From Pseudomonas violetae (lineage in GTDB: Bacteria > Pseudomonadota > Gammaproteobacteria > Pseudomonadales > Pseudomonadaceae), in NCBI RefSeq assembly GCF_023072615.1, contig NZ_JAKNRW010000015.1:1-64000 (forward strand): DNA of 64,000 nt, read 5' to 3'. The notes beneath the pieces are model-generated. The model made no database searches, was not told the DNA's origin, and was given only the letters and a program-made list of their open reading frames with translations. Positions 52,882-60,864 of the stretch are shown here, piece after piece (the stretch's first letter is position 1; each line of letters begins with the position of its first letter). The position numbers were made by a program, and so were the translations under genes.

Positions 52882-53181
52882 TCAGTCGGATAACTGCTGC
52901 AGGCGCTGGAGGGTTTCAGGACTGTAGTGCACAGCCGCGACTGAAATCCGGTCGTCAATGGCGCTGCGGATCCGCTCGACTTCAGCCTCGGTGAAGGCGC
53001 CGCACAGTTCGATCAATTGCACATGGCGGGTCAACAACTCCTGGGCCACCAGCTCCGCTTCCTCCACGCTCGCAACCCCACAAAGGGTCGCGGCAAAGGC
53101 TTCGGACTCGAGGCTCCCGTTGTGGGTGAGGAACTGCATGCCTGGCGCCTTGAAGATAAAGCCATAACGTTGCACAGCCAT
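52882..53181 (-). CDS. DUF6506 protein in the xsc-pta operon
   Basis: The 99-residue protein fits DUF6506: YGFIFKAPGMQFLTHNGSLE, then CGVASVEEAELVAQELLTRH, VQLIELCGAFTEAEVERI and VAAVHYS, which is an alpha/beta fold with the conserved IELCGAF segment. No reaction is known for the family. It follows pta by 27 bases on the same strand, so it is made along with Xsc and Pta. This is a candidate helper for phosphate or acetyl phosphate handling or for sulfite tolerance; inference only. Confidence 0.75.
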   Translation of the reverse strand: MAVQRYGFIFKAPGMQFLTHNGSLESEAFAATLCGVASVEEAELVAQELLTRHVQLIELCGAFTEAEVERIRSAIDDRISVAAVHYSPETLQRLQQLSD

Positions 53182-53208
53182 CGTGGTTCTCCTTGGGTCC
53201 GGGGTTGC

Positions 53209-54159
53209 TTAGCCAGCCAGCAATTGGCTGCTCAACTGACGCCGATAGTCGATGAAAATGGAAGCCAGAGCGCACGACGCAAGACGCGCCTCCAGCGGGT
53301 CGGCACGTGAGGTGAGAATGATCGGCACCCGCGCACCAAGCACCAGGCCGGCGGCCGTGGCCCCCATGAAATACACCATCTGCTTGAACAGAAAATTACC
53401 GGCCTCCAGGTTCGGTACCAACAGAATATCGGCATGGCCCGCCACGTCGCCGCCGATGCCTTTGATCCGTGCCGCCTCCAGTGACACCGCATTGTCAAAG
53501 GCCAACGGACCGTCGACGCAGGCGTCGCCCAACGCACCGATCGCCGCCAGTTTGGCCAACTCGGCAGCATCCTGGCTGGATGGCATGCTGGGCGTCACTT
53601 CCTCGGTACCGGACAACACCGCCATGCGCGGCTTCTCATAGCCCAAGGCGTGCATCAGCTCGATGGCGTTGCGGGCGATATGGATCTTATCGATGATCGT
53701 AGGTTGCACGTTGATCACCGCATCGGTGATCGACAATGCTTTGTCGCTGCCCGGCAGCGTCATATGAAACACATGACTGAGGCGGCTGGCACCCCGAAGT
53801 CCGACTTCACGCTTGAGTACTGCACGCAGCAGGGTATCCGTGTGCAGATGCCCCTTCATGACCGCCTGCGCGTTACCGGCACCCGCCAGGATGCAAGCGA
53901 CTTCGGCGCACTGTGCATCTTCACCGACATGCAGCAAGCGCAGGTCATGCAAGTCCCAGTCGAGTTCTTCGGCCAGGGCACGGATCTGCGCCTGATCACC
54001 GACCAGCACTGGCTCGATGAGTCCTTCATCGCAAGCGCGCTTGGCACTGCTCAGGCTCAGCAGATTGACTGGATTGACCACCGCCGTGACGACGCGCGGC
54101 AGGGCCTTGGCCCGATCGAGCAGGAACGCCGGGCATTCCGGTGGAATAGTGCTCAACAT
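53209..54159 (-). CDS. pta: Phosphate acetyltransferase
   Basis: The 316-residue enzyme converts acetyl phosphate to acetyl-CoA. It matches the short Pta/Ptb class: AVVNPVNLLSLSSAKRACDE at the N-terminus and VMKGHLHTDTLLRAVL with later GGDVAGHADILLVPNLEAGN, the usual phosphotransacetylase signature. CAGGAA lies upstream of the ATG at 54159, so I do not use the 13 extra codons. It follows xsc (147 bases) and precedes the DUF6506 gene. In the xsc pathway it recovers the acetyl group produced from sulfoacetaldehyde. Confidence 0.9.
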   Translation of the reverse strand: MLSTIPPECPAFLLDRAKALPRVVTAVVNPVNLLSLSSAKRACDEGLIEPVLVGDQAQIRALAEELDWDLHDLRLLHVGEDAQCAEVACILAGAGNAQAVMKGHLHTDTLLRAVLKREVGLRGASRLSHVFHMTLPGSDKALSITDAVINVQPTIIDKIHIARNAIELMHALGYEKPRMAVLSGTEEVTPSMPSSQDAAELAKLAAIGALGDACVDGPLAFDNAVSLEAARIKGIGGDVAGHADILLVPNLEAGNFLFKQMVYFMGATAAGLVLGARVPIILTSRADPLEARLASCALASIFIDYRRQLSSQLLAG

Positions 54160-54306
54160 GCTTGGATTCCTGTTTGTTCTCGGTCGAAGCTGCAACAACG
54201 CCCGAAGGTGCCGCGGCAGTATTCCGGGTGGCCTGCAGGGCTGGTTGCCCCGCCGAACAGGCCAGTGGTTGCAGGCGCTCGGCGCAAGCCGGGCGCCCTT
54301 GGCAAC

Positions 54307-56067
54307 TTAAACGTAGTCTTTGTACTTATCGAGGAAGCGCACTGGCTTGGACAGCGCATCGCGGCGGAACGGGTCGCCCAGTTCGCGGGTGCACATAATC
54401 TCGATCACCGTGGTCTTGCCGGCCTTTTGTGCCTCGCAAGCCGCCATGAGCGCAGGGCCTACGTCTTCCAGACGGTCGACGACCACGCCCTCGGCGCCCA
54501 TCGAGCGGGCGATGCCGGCGAAGCTCTGGTTTTCCAGCTCGCCTGCGACGAAGCGACGGTTGTAGAAGTCCACCTGGTTCTTCTTCTCCGCGCCCCACTG
54601 ACGGTTGTGGAACACAATCGAGGTGACCGGGATGTTCTCGCGCACACAGGTCATGATTTCCATCATCGACATGCCCCAGGCACCGTCACCGGCATAGGAG
54701 ATGGCGGTACGGTGCGGTGCAGCGACCTTGGCGCCGATGATGGTCGGCAGCGCGTAGCCGCAGTTGCCGAAGCTCATGGCGGCGAAGAACGAACGTGGCT
54801 TCTCGAAGCGCAGGTAGCTGTTGGAGACCGAGTTGATATTGCCAATGTCCGTGGAGACCATGGCATCGGCCGGCATCGCCTTCTCGAGTTCACGCAGGAC
54901 CTGGCGCGGATGCAGGTAGTTGCCCTCCTCACCACTCTGTTCCTTGATCATGTCCAGCGAGTATTCGTCCTTCTCGTGGATCCAGGCATTGAGCTCGTTT
55001 TCCCATTCGAATTTTTCCTTGGCGATTTCCTCGGCACGGGCTCCCTTGTTTTCCAGGCACTGAACGTCGAGGTTCTCCAGACGACCGAGCAGGTTAACCG
55101 CCGCGGCCTTGGCGTCACCGCAGATGCCCACAGTGATTTTTTTCACCAGCCCGAGCATTTTCGAGTCGCAATCGATCTGGATCACCTTCGCCTGCTTCGG
55201 CCAGTAATCAAGGCCGTGCTGCGGCAAGGTACCGAATGGACCCAGGCGAGTCCCCAGAGCCAGCACCACGTCGGCACGCGACAGCAACTTCATTGCGGCC
55301 TTGGAGCCTTGGTAGCCAAGCGGGCCGCACCACAGTTGGTGACTGGCCGGAAAGGAATCATTGTGCAGGTAGCTGTTGACCACCGGGGCGCCGAGGTATT
55401 CGGCGAGCGCCTGACAGGCTTCGACTGCGTCGCCCATGACCACGCCACCACCGGAGATGATCACCGGGTATTTCGCCGCCGCCAGTATCTGGGCCGCCTC
55501 GGCCAGACTCTGTTCCCCACCGGCGCTACGCTCGATACGGATCGGCGTAGGGATCTCGACGTTGATATCGCCGTAGAAGAAGTCACGCGGAATGTTCAAC
55601 TGGGTCGGACCGTTTTCTTGCATCGCCCGATCGAAGCAGCGTCCGGTCAGTTCCGCCATTCGCGCAGGATTAGGCACATGGGCCTGGTACTTGGTAATGG
55701 TTTCGAAGAACGGCAGTTGTTGGGCTTCCTGGAAGCCTCCGAGGCCCTGACTCATCGAGCCAGTTTCGGGCGTAATCACCACCACCGGGCTGTGCGCCCA
55801 GTAAGCAGCGGCGATGGCGGTAACGAAGTTGGTGATGCCGGGGCCGTTCTGCGCGATGCACACGCCGTGACGACCACTGACCCGCGAAAAGCCGTCGGCC
55901 ATGTGACCGGCGCCCTGCTCGTGCACCACAGGGATAAAACGGATGCCGGCCGGAGCGAAGATATCCATCGCATCCATAAAGGCCGAACCCATGATGCCAA
56001 AGACGTCGGTGACGCCGTTTGCTACCAATGTTTCAACCATTGCTTCGCTGGGGGTCATGCGTGGCAT
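54307..56067 (-). CDS. xsc: Sulfoacetaldehyde acetyltransferase
   Basis: The 586-residue thiamine-diphosphate enzyme turns sulfoacetaldehyde and phosphate into acetyl phosphate and sulfite. It has the three domains of the acetolactate synthase superfamily: N-terminal with AMVETLVANGVTDVFGIMGS (glutamate of the cofactor site), a central domain and a C-terminal ThDP-binding domain with GDGAWGMSMMEIMT and the usual asparagine. These segments are those of known Xsc proteins. GAGG lies before the ATG at 56067. It is the lead gene of the xsc-pta-DUF6506 unit and the meeting point of the taurine and isethionate routes. Confidence 0.95.
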   Translation of the reverse strand: MPRMTPSEAMVETLVANGVTDVFGIMGSAFMDAMDIFAPAGIRFIPVVHEQGAGHMADGFSRVSGRHGVCIAQNGPGITNFVTAIAAAYWAHSPVVVITPETGSMSQGLGGFQEAQQLPFFETITKYQAHVPNPARMAELTGRCFDRAMQENGPTQLNIPRDFFYGDINVEIPTPIRIERSAGGEQSLAEAAQILAAAKYPVIISGGGVVMGDAVEACQALAEYLGAPVVNSYLHNDSFPASHQLWCGPLGYQGSKAAMKLLSRADVVLALGTRLGPFGTLPQHGLDYWPKQAKVIQIDCDSKMLGLVKKITVGICGDAKAAAVNLLGRLENLDVQCLENKGARAEEIAKEKFEWENELNAWIHEKDEYSLDMIKEQSGEEGNYLHPRQVLRELEKAMPADAMVSTDIGNINSVSNSYLRFEKPRSFFAAMSFGNCGYALPTIIGAKVAAPHRTAISYAGDGAWGMSMMEIMTCVRENIPVTSIVFHNRQWGAEKKNQVDFYNRRFVAGELENQSFAGIARSMGAEGVVVDRLEDVGPALMAACEAQKAGKTTVIEIMCTRELGDPFRRDALSKPVRFLDKYKDYV

Positions 56068-56578
56068 ATCGATAATCCTCTCGTTACTTAGGTACGGCGG
56101 CTGCGCCGCCAATGACTCGGGGCTCAGCCTTTCACCGGCATGGCACATAGGGATACACGTCAGGTCCTTTACGCATGCCGATCTCTCCGATTGTTGTTGT
56201 GATGGAGTTTTGGGGCAGGTCGAGTGAGCCGCCTCACGTACGTCTTGAAGCGAGGACGGGCTGCCTTAGGGCTAGAGTAGGAGTCGGTGGAGGTGCCAGA
56301 TAGAACCAGTTGAAGCCCACCTGTTGAGCCAGCTGGGTCCAGATTTTTCAGCGCGCACAGACGATCCGGGGACGTGCACGGCTGGCGTCGTGCACGCCTG
56401 AAACCCACACCGCTATTGACTTGGGCGACGATGCAAAAAAATTGGCCATGAGGCAATACGCGCTCAATGTGGGAGCTGGCTTGCCAGCGATTCAGACGAC
56501 GCGGTGTCTTAGTGGCACCGTGTTGATGCCATCGCTGGCAAGCCAGCTCCCACAAGGAAATGCGCTGTAGAGGGACGG
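56068..56578. other. Upstream region of xsc
   Basis: These 511 bases separate xsc from the regulator gene. A REP pair occupies 56468-56554. The xsc promoter and the binding site of the MocR-type regulator are expected between 56070 and 56450, but I cannot pin down a repeat with confidence. Confidence 0.45.
56468..56554. repeat. Inverted pair of REP sequences (REPIN)
   Basis: TGTGGGAGCTGGCTTGCCAG and its continuation to 56491 (24 bases) is repeated in perfect inverted form at 56531-56554. The two are 39 bases apart. This is the usual Pseudomonas REP doublet. It lies between the regulator gene and xsc and could act in transcript end formation or stability. Confidence 0.88.
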
Positions 56579-58045
56579 TCAGCTTATTGGCTGGATAAGC
56601 TCAGCAAGCAGTTTGATCCCTGGACGGATGCGATCGGCGGGAATCGATGAGTATCCCAGTCGGAAGTAGTTGAGCGGCGGTTGCTCACCGAAGAAGTGAA
56701 TATCGCCGGGCTCGATCAGGATGCCGTGCTCGGCGGCTTCCTTCTGCAGGCGTCGCGCATCGAGGCTGTCGGGCCCTTTGACCCAGTAACAAGAGCCGCC
56801 GAAGCTTGGCTCTTTGGAGGATTCAGGCAGGTACTCACGCAGGGCAGCGCCCATTTGCTGATGACGCTCCTCGTACGCGCGCATCAGGCTCATGATCAAC
56901 GCATCGTGATAACCGCGCTCGAGGAACAGCGCCACTGAGCGCTGATTGTTCGCCGCAGGATGACGCACCATCAGTCGACGCAATGCCCGCGCCTCGCGGA
57001 TCAGGGCTTCAGGCCCCACCAGATAGCCCACCCGCAGGCCGGGCGCCAAGGTCTTTGACAGGCTGCCGACGTAAAGCACCCGATCATGCTTGTCCAGACT
57101 CTTGAGCGCCGGGATCGGGCTGCCCTTGAAGTTGGTCTCGCTTTCGTAGTCGTCCTCAATGATTAAAAAATCGTGATCATTGGCCCGCTGTAATAATTCG
57201 TAGCGGCGCTCCAAGGGCATGGTCACAGTGCTCGGGCACTGATGGCTGGGAGTGGTGTAGATGAGATCGCAGCCATTGAGCTCCTCGCTCAGCATCAGGC
57301 CCTGGTTGTCCACCGCCAACGGCTGGATTCTCGAGGGGTTGAGCATGGCGATATTGCGGATGTCCATGTAGCCCGGCTCTTCAATGCCCATCAGGCTGTC
57401 GGGGCGCAACAACAGACGCGCCAGCATATAAAGCGCGTGCTGCGCGCCCACCGTGACCAGGATCTGCTCAGGCGAAGCCCAGACACCACGACGCGGCAAC
57501 AGGCGTGTCCTGATCTGTTCCATCAGCAGAGGATCGTCGTTATCGAAGCGGTCCGAGGCCCAATCACGGATCGCCGGGATGCTCACCGCGTCGCGGCAGC
57601 ATTCCCGCCAGTTGGCCGTTGGAAACAGGGCCGGGTCAAACTGCCCATAGATAAACGGGTATTTAAAATTCTGCCAATCCCGTGGCTTGCTCATGTTGCG
57701 TTGCTGCGAGGGTTGCATGACGAGCCGGTGCGACCAGTCCAGCTTGGTGGTGGCGGCCTCATCCCGGTCGGCGCGCGGCGCCTCGACCTTACGCGCCAAA
57801 ATATCCGGATTGACGTAGTAGCCACTACGTTCGCGGGCTAGCAGGTAACCATCGTCGAGCAGGTGTTCGTAGGCCAGAACCACAGTATTGCGCGCAATGT
57901 TCAGCTGTTTGGCCAGCTTGCGACTGGAGGGTAACGCGCTGTCGAGCGGTATATTGCCGTTGAGAATCACCTGGGCAATCTGCTCGCGCAGTTGCTGCTG
58001 CAGGTTGGTAGATTTTTCGGCGGACAAATGGAACAACTGAAACAT
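56579..58045 (-). CDS. tauR: MocR-type regulator (GntR plus aminotransferase-like domain)
   Basis: The 488-residue protein has an N-terminal GntR winged helix (NLQQQLREQIAQVILNGNIP, then LPSSRKLAKQLNIARNTVVL) and a large C-terminal domain with the fold of class I aminotransferases. The PLP lysine is in YVGSLSKTLAPGLRVGY. This order defines MocR regulators; TauR, which activates tpa and xsc in Rhodobacter and relatives, belongs here. Its position between tpa and xsc makes a TauR role very likely. It follows tpa by 223 bases, across that gene's terminator, so it probably has its own promoter. Confidence 0.88.
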   Translation of the reverse strand: MFQLFHLSAEKSTNLQQQLREQIAQVILNGNIPLDSALPSSRKLAKQLNIARNTVVLAYEHLLDDGYLLARERSGYYVNPDILARKVEAPRADRDEAATTKLDWSHRLVMQPSQQRNMSKPRDWQNFKYPFIYGQFDPALFPTANWRECCRDAVSIPAIRDWASDRFDNDDPLLMEQIRTRLLPRRGVWASPEQILVTVGAQHALYMLARLLLRPDSLMGIEEPGYMDIRNIAMLNPSRIQPLAVDNQGLMLSEELNGCDLIYTTPSHQCPSTVTMPLERRYELLQRANDHDFLIIEDDYESETNFKGSPIPALKSLDKHDRVLYVGSLSKTLAPGLRVGYLVGPEALIREARALRRLMVRHPAANNQRSVALFLERGYHDALIMSLMRAYEERHQQMGAALREYLPESSKEPSFGGSCYWVKGPDSLDARRLQKEAAEHGILIEPGDIHFFGEQPPLNYFRLGYSSIPADRIRPGIKLLAELIQPIS

Positions 58046-58215
58046 AGCGGCCTCGACTCAACGAACGAGAAGCGCTGGCACCGCACACCACTCGGCCAGT
58101 CACTTCAAAATGCTCTTGCCAGCACAGCGCTAACGCGGCGATTGCCAAGCAGACTAGCAACAACACCTCGGCAAGACTATCCAGCGCCCGACCTATAACG
58201 CTGCAGACGCACAAA

Positions 58216-58248
58216 ACCGGCCCCCCTCAACGAAGTAAAGGGGCCGGT
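58216..58248 (-). terminator. Rho-independent terminator of tpa
   Basis: ACCGGCCCC and GGGGCCGGT form a 9-bp stem with a 15-base loop. On the minus strand the stem is followed by TTTTG, as expected of an intrinsic terminator. It lies about 20 bases after the tpa stop. Confidence 0.75.
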
Positions 58249-58268
58249 CTGCTCAGGGTTCGCCAGCG

Positions 58269-59657
58269 TTACGAATGAGTTGCAAGGCGGCCAAAGGCGT
58301 TGTCCAGGGCGACGATGATCACATCCAGCTCCTTTTGTGTGGCGATCAACGCAGGAGCGAAGCACAGCGTATTGTTGAGCTGCTCGAAGCTTCGGTTAGT
58401 ACGCCCAATCATCACCCCTTGGCGCATGCAGTCAGCGGCGATGGCAATCGGCACACTCTCCGCCACCGGCTCCTTGGTCTTGCGGTCCTTGACCAATTCC
58501 AGACCACAGAACAGGCCCTTGCCGCGTACATCACCGATGATTGGATATTTGTCCTGCAATTCACGCAGGCGACCCATGAAGTACTCACCCATATGGGTGA
58601 CGTTCTCCAACAAGTCCTCGTCCTCGATAATTCGCATATTCTCCAGCGCCGCCGCCGGGCCTGCGGTGCAGCCGCCGAAGGTGCTGATGTCACGGAAGTA
58701 GCCCATCCGGTCATCGGCCTCCCCCTTGAACGCTTCGAACACTTCCTCGGTGGTCACTGTGCAGGAGATCGCCGCGTAACCGCTGGCCACGCCCTTGGCC
58801 ATGGTGACGATGTCCGGCTTGATGCCGTAATGCTGATAGCCAAACCACTTGCCCGTGCGGCCCAGACCGCAGACCACTTCGTCAATGTGCAGGAGGATGT
58901 CGTACTTCTTGCAGATCGCCTGAATGGTCTCCCAGTAACCCTCCGGCGGCGTGATTACACCTCCCCCAGCGGTGATGGGCTCGAGCACCACGGCGCCCAC
59001 GGTATCCGGCCCTTCCGCGAGGATGACGCGCTCCATCTGCATAGCGGCGCGCACGCCATAGTCGGCTATTTCACCGAACTGCGAGCGGTATTCGCAGCAA
59101 TGTGGAAACTCGACGAAACCCGGGGTGAAGGGGCCGTATTGGTTCTTGCGCTCGAACTGGCCGGTTGAACTCAGTGCTGTAATGGTGGTGCCGTGGTAGT
59201 CACGCTCGCGGAACAGGATCTTGTGCTTCTTGCCCCCGTATTTTTTGTGCGCAATCTGCCGCACGATCTTGTAGGCCTTCTCATTGGCTTCGGAGCCGGA
59301 GTTGGAGTAGTAAACCCGGCTCAGGCCAGGCATCTTCTCAATCAGTTTTTTGGCGAACAACGCGCCAGGGATGCTGCCGGCGGAGCCGGCGAAAAAATTC
59401 ATATCCACCAGCTGATCGCGCACCGCGTCGGCAATACTCTCGCGACCGTAACCCACGTTGACGGTCCACACACCACCAGAGACCGCGTCCAGGTACTCAT
59501 TGCCCTTGATGTCCCAGACCTGCATGCCCTTGCCTTTGACGATCATCAACGGATCGTTCTGTTCCAGCGGTTTGTGCTGGGACAGATGATGCCAGACGTG
59601 AGCGCGGTCACTGGCCAATGCCTCGACTGCATCGTACTCGTGAGCTGTTGTTTTCAT
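58269..59657 (-). CDS. tpa: Taurine-pyruvate aminotransferase
   Basis: The 462-residue class III PLP aminotransferase transfers the amino group of taurine to pyruvate, giving sulfoacetaldehyde and alanine. Visible features are YYSNSGSEANEKAYKIVRQ, the cofactor-contact segment HIDEVVCGLGRTGKWFG and the PLP lysine in TMAKGVASGYAA. The overall sequence, including DPLMIVKGKGMQVWDIKGNE, is that of known Tpa proteins. No alanine dehydrogenase lies in the window, so alanine must be recycled elsewhere. It is 200 bases from the IclR gene. Confidence 0.92.
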   Translation of the reverse strand: MKTTAHEYDAVEALASDRAHVWHHLSQHKPLEQNDPLMIVKGKGMQVWDIKGNEYLDAVSGGVWTVNVGYGRESIADAVRDQLVDMNFFAGSAGSIPGALFAKKLIEKMPGLSRVYYSNSGSEANEKAYKIVRQIAHKKYGGKKHKILFRERDYHGTTITALSSTGQFERKNQYGPFTPGFVEFPHCCEYRSQFGEIADYGVRAAMQMERVILAEGPDTVGAVVLEPITAGGGVITPPEGYWETIQAICKKYDILLHIDEVVCGLGRTGKWFGYQHYGIKPDIVTMAKGVASGYAAISCTVTTEEVFEAFKGEADDRMGYFRDISTFGGCTAGPAAALENMRIIEDEDLLENVTHMGEYFMGRLRELQDKYPIIGDVRGKGLFCGLELVKDRKTKEPVAESVPIAIAADCMRQGVMIGRTNRSFEQLNNTLCFAPALIATQKELDVIIVALDNAFGRLATHS

Positions 59658-59859
59658 GCTTACCTCTCGACTGGTGCACTTTTATTGTTGGTCACCGGGC
59701 AGGAGACTCGCTCCCCGCACCGACATACGCAGGAGCAGTACTGGGCATCGCAACGCAGCACCGCCCGATCCACCCCTGTAGTCGAAAGTAAGAACAAGCA
59801 GCGCGCACAGTTAGAACCAGTTTTCGCCCACGCGTGATGCCAGCCGTCATCCGCAATGC

Positions 59860-60678
59860 TCAGCCCTGAGAGGATTCCAATTCAAAAGAAAGGGCCAGTT
59901 GCTCGGCCGCCGCCTGCAACCGGGGAATGTATTCGATCAAGTCGCCCAGGCTCTTGCGTGCCGTCGGCGCATGGCAGGCCAACGCCGCCAGACAGTGACC
60001 CTGGGCACTGATGATGGGCACGGCCACGGCAACCATTCCTCTGACAAACTCCTCACTGTCAATCCCTACTCCGCGTACGCGGATCCGCTCCAGCTCGGTC
60101 TCCAGCAGGTCGATGTCGGTAATGCTGCGGTCTGTCTGCGCCGTGAGCTCCAGTTGCTTGAGCACGGCACTGCGGCGTTCCGCCGGCATCTGGGCGAGAA
60201 ACAACTTGCCACTGGCGGTGCAATGCAACGGCACATGGGTACCGGGCTCGACATGCAGGCGCAGGGGTTCGTGTGTTTCCACACGGTCGATGTAAATCAC
60301 ACTGTCGCCATCCAGTGCCGTCAGGTTGCAGGTTTCACCCAGTCGCCGCACCAGCGTCTGCAGAATCAGGCGGCTTCGCTGAAGCACGACTTCGTTACGC
60401 AATAGCGACAGTCCCAAACGATTGGCGCGAGGGCCGAGCAGGTAGGCCTTCTCGTCCACCTCGCGCAACAGATAGCCAAGCCGTTCCAGTGCTACGAGCA
60501 TTCGCAGCAGAGTAGCTTTGGGCGCCTCCAGCCGGTCGCACAACTGTGCGAGAGACATAGGGGCGTGGGCAGTGGCAACCGCCTCCAATAACAGCAAGGC
60601 CCGCAGACTGCGATCCGGGTTGTCTCCGGCAATCGGCTCCAACACGCCGCTTTCATTATTCGGTCTATTTCGTACCAT
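59860..60678 (-). CDS. IclR-family regulator, possible isethionate regulator
   Basis: The 272-residue protein has the IclR helix-turn-helix (ALLLLEAVATAHAPMSLAQL, then APKATLLRMLVALERLGYL) and a C-terminal effector domain from about residue 90, with the usual VAVPIISAQGHCLAALA segment. I chose the ATG at 60678; an upstream start adds ten hydrophobic residues not typical of IclR. It is divergent from the GMC dehydrogenase, and the order IclR, dehydrogenase, permease fits the isethionate (iseRJU) arrangement described in Cupriavidus; the name is inference. Confidence 0.82.
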   Translation of the reverse strand: MVRNRPNNESGVLEPIAGDNPDRSLRALLLLEAVATAHAPMSLAQLCDRLEAPKATLLRMLVALERLGYLLREVDEKAYLLGPRANRLGLSLLRNEVVLQRSRLILQTLVRRLGETCNLTALDGDSVIYIDRVETHEPLRLHVEPGTHVPLHCTASGKLFLAQMPAERRSAVLKQLELTAQTDRSITDIDLLETELERIRVRGVGIDSEEFVRGMVAVAVPIISAQGHCLAALACHAPTARKSLGDLIEYIPRLQAAAEQLALSFELESSQG

Positions 60679-60864
60679 TATTAAAAATCCAATAAAAGTA
60701 AAACACACAGATAACTCATTAATTATTAGCGAGTTACTTTAGACCTTGGTAAAAAAAACCGAGTGGACTCACAAACGCTCTAACTCTGGCCCCATATAAA
60801 TGGAATGTACTGTTCTATTTTAAATCCTCGACTCGGATTCACAACAATAAAAAGAGGTTTTCGG
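60679..60864. promoter_or_regulatory. Divergent promoter region of the IclR and GMC genes
   Basis: These 186 AT-rich bases separate the divergent genes and must hold both promoters and the regulator site. The sequence contains short inverted AT-rich words (for example AATTATTAGCGAG), but no motif is certain. Confidence 0.4.

Noticed and set aside
53650..56091. 813-codon open frame on the plus strand across pta and xsc
   Set aside because: It lies antisense to two well conserved enzymes, has a histidine- and arginine-rich low-sense composition, and matches no family. It is a shadow of GC-rich coding sequence.
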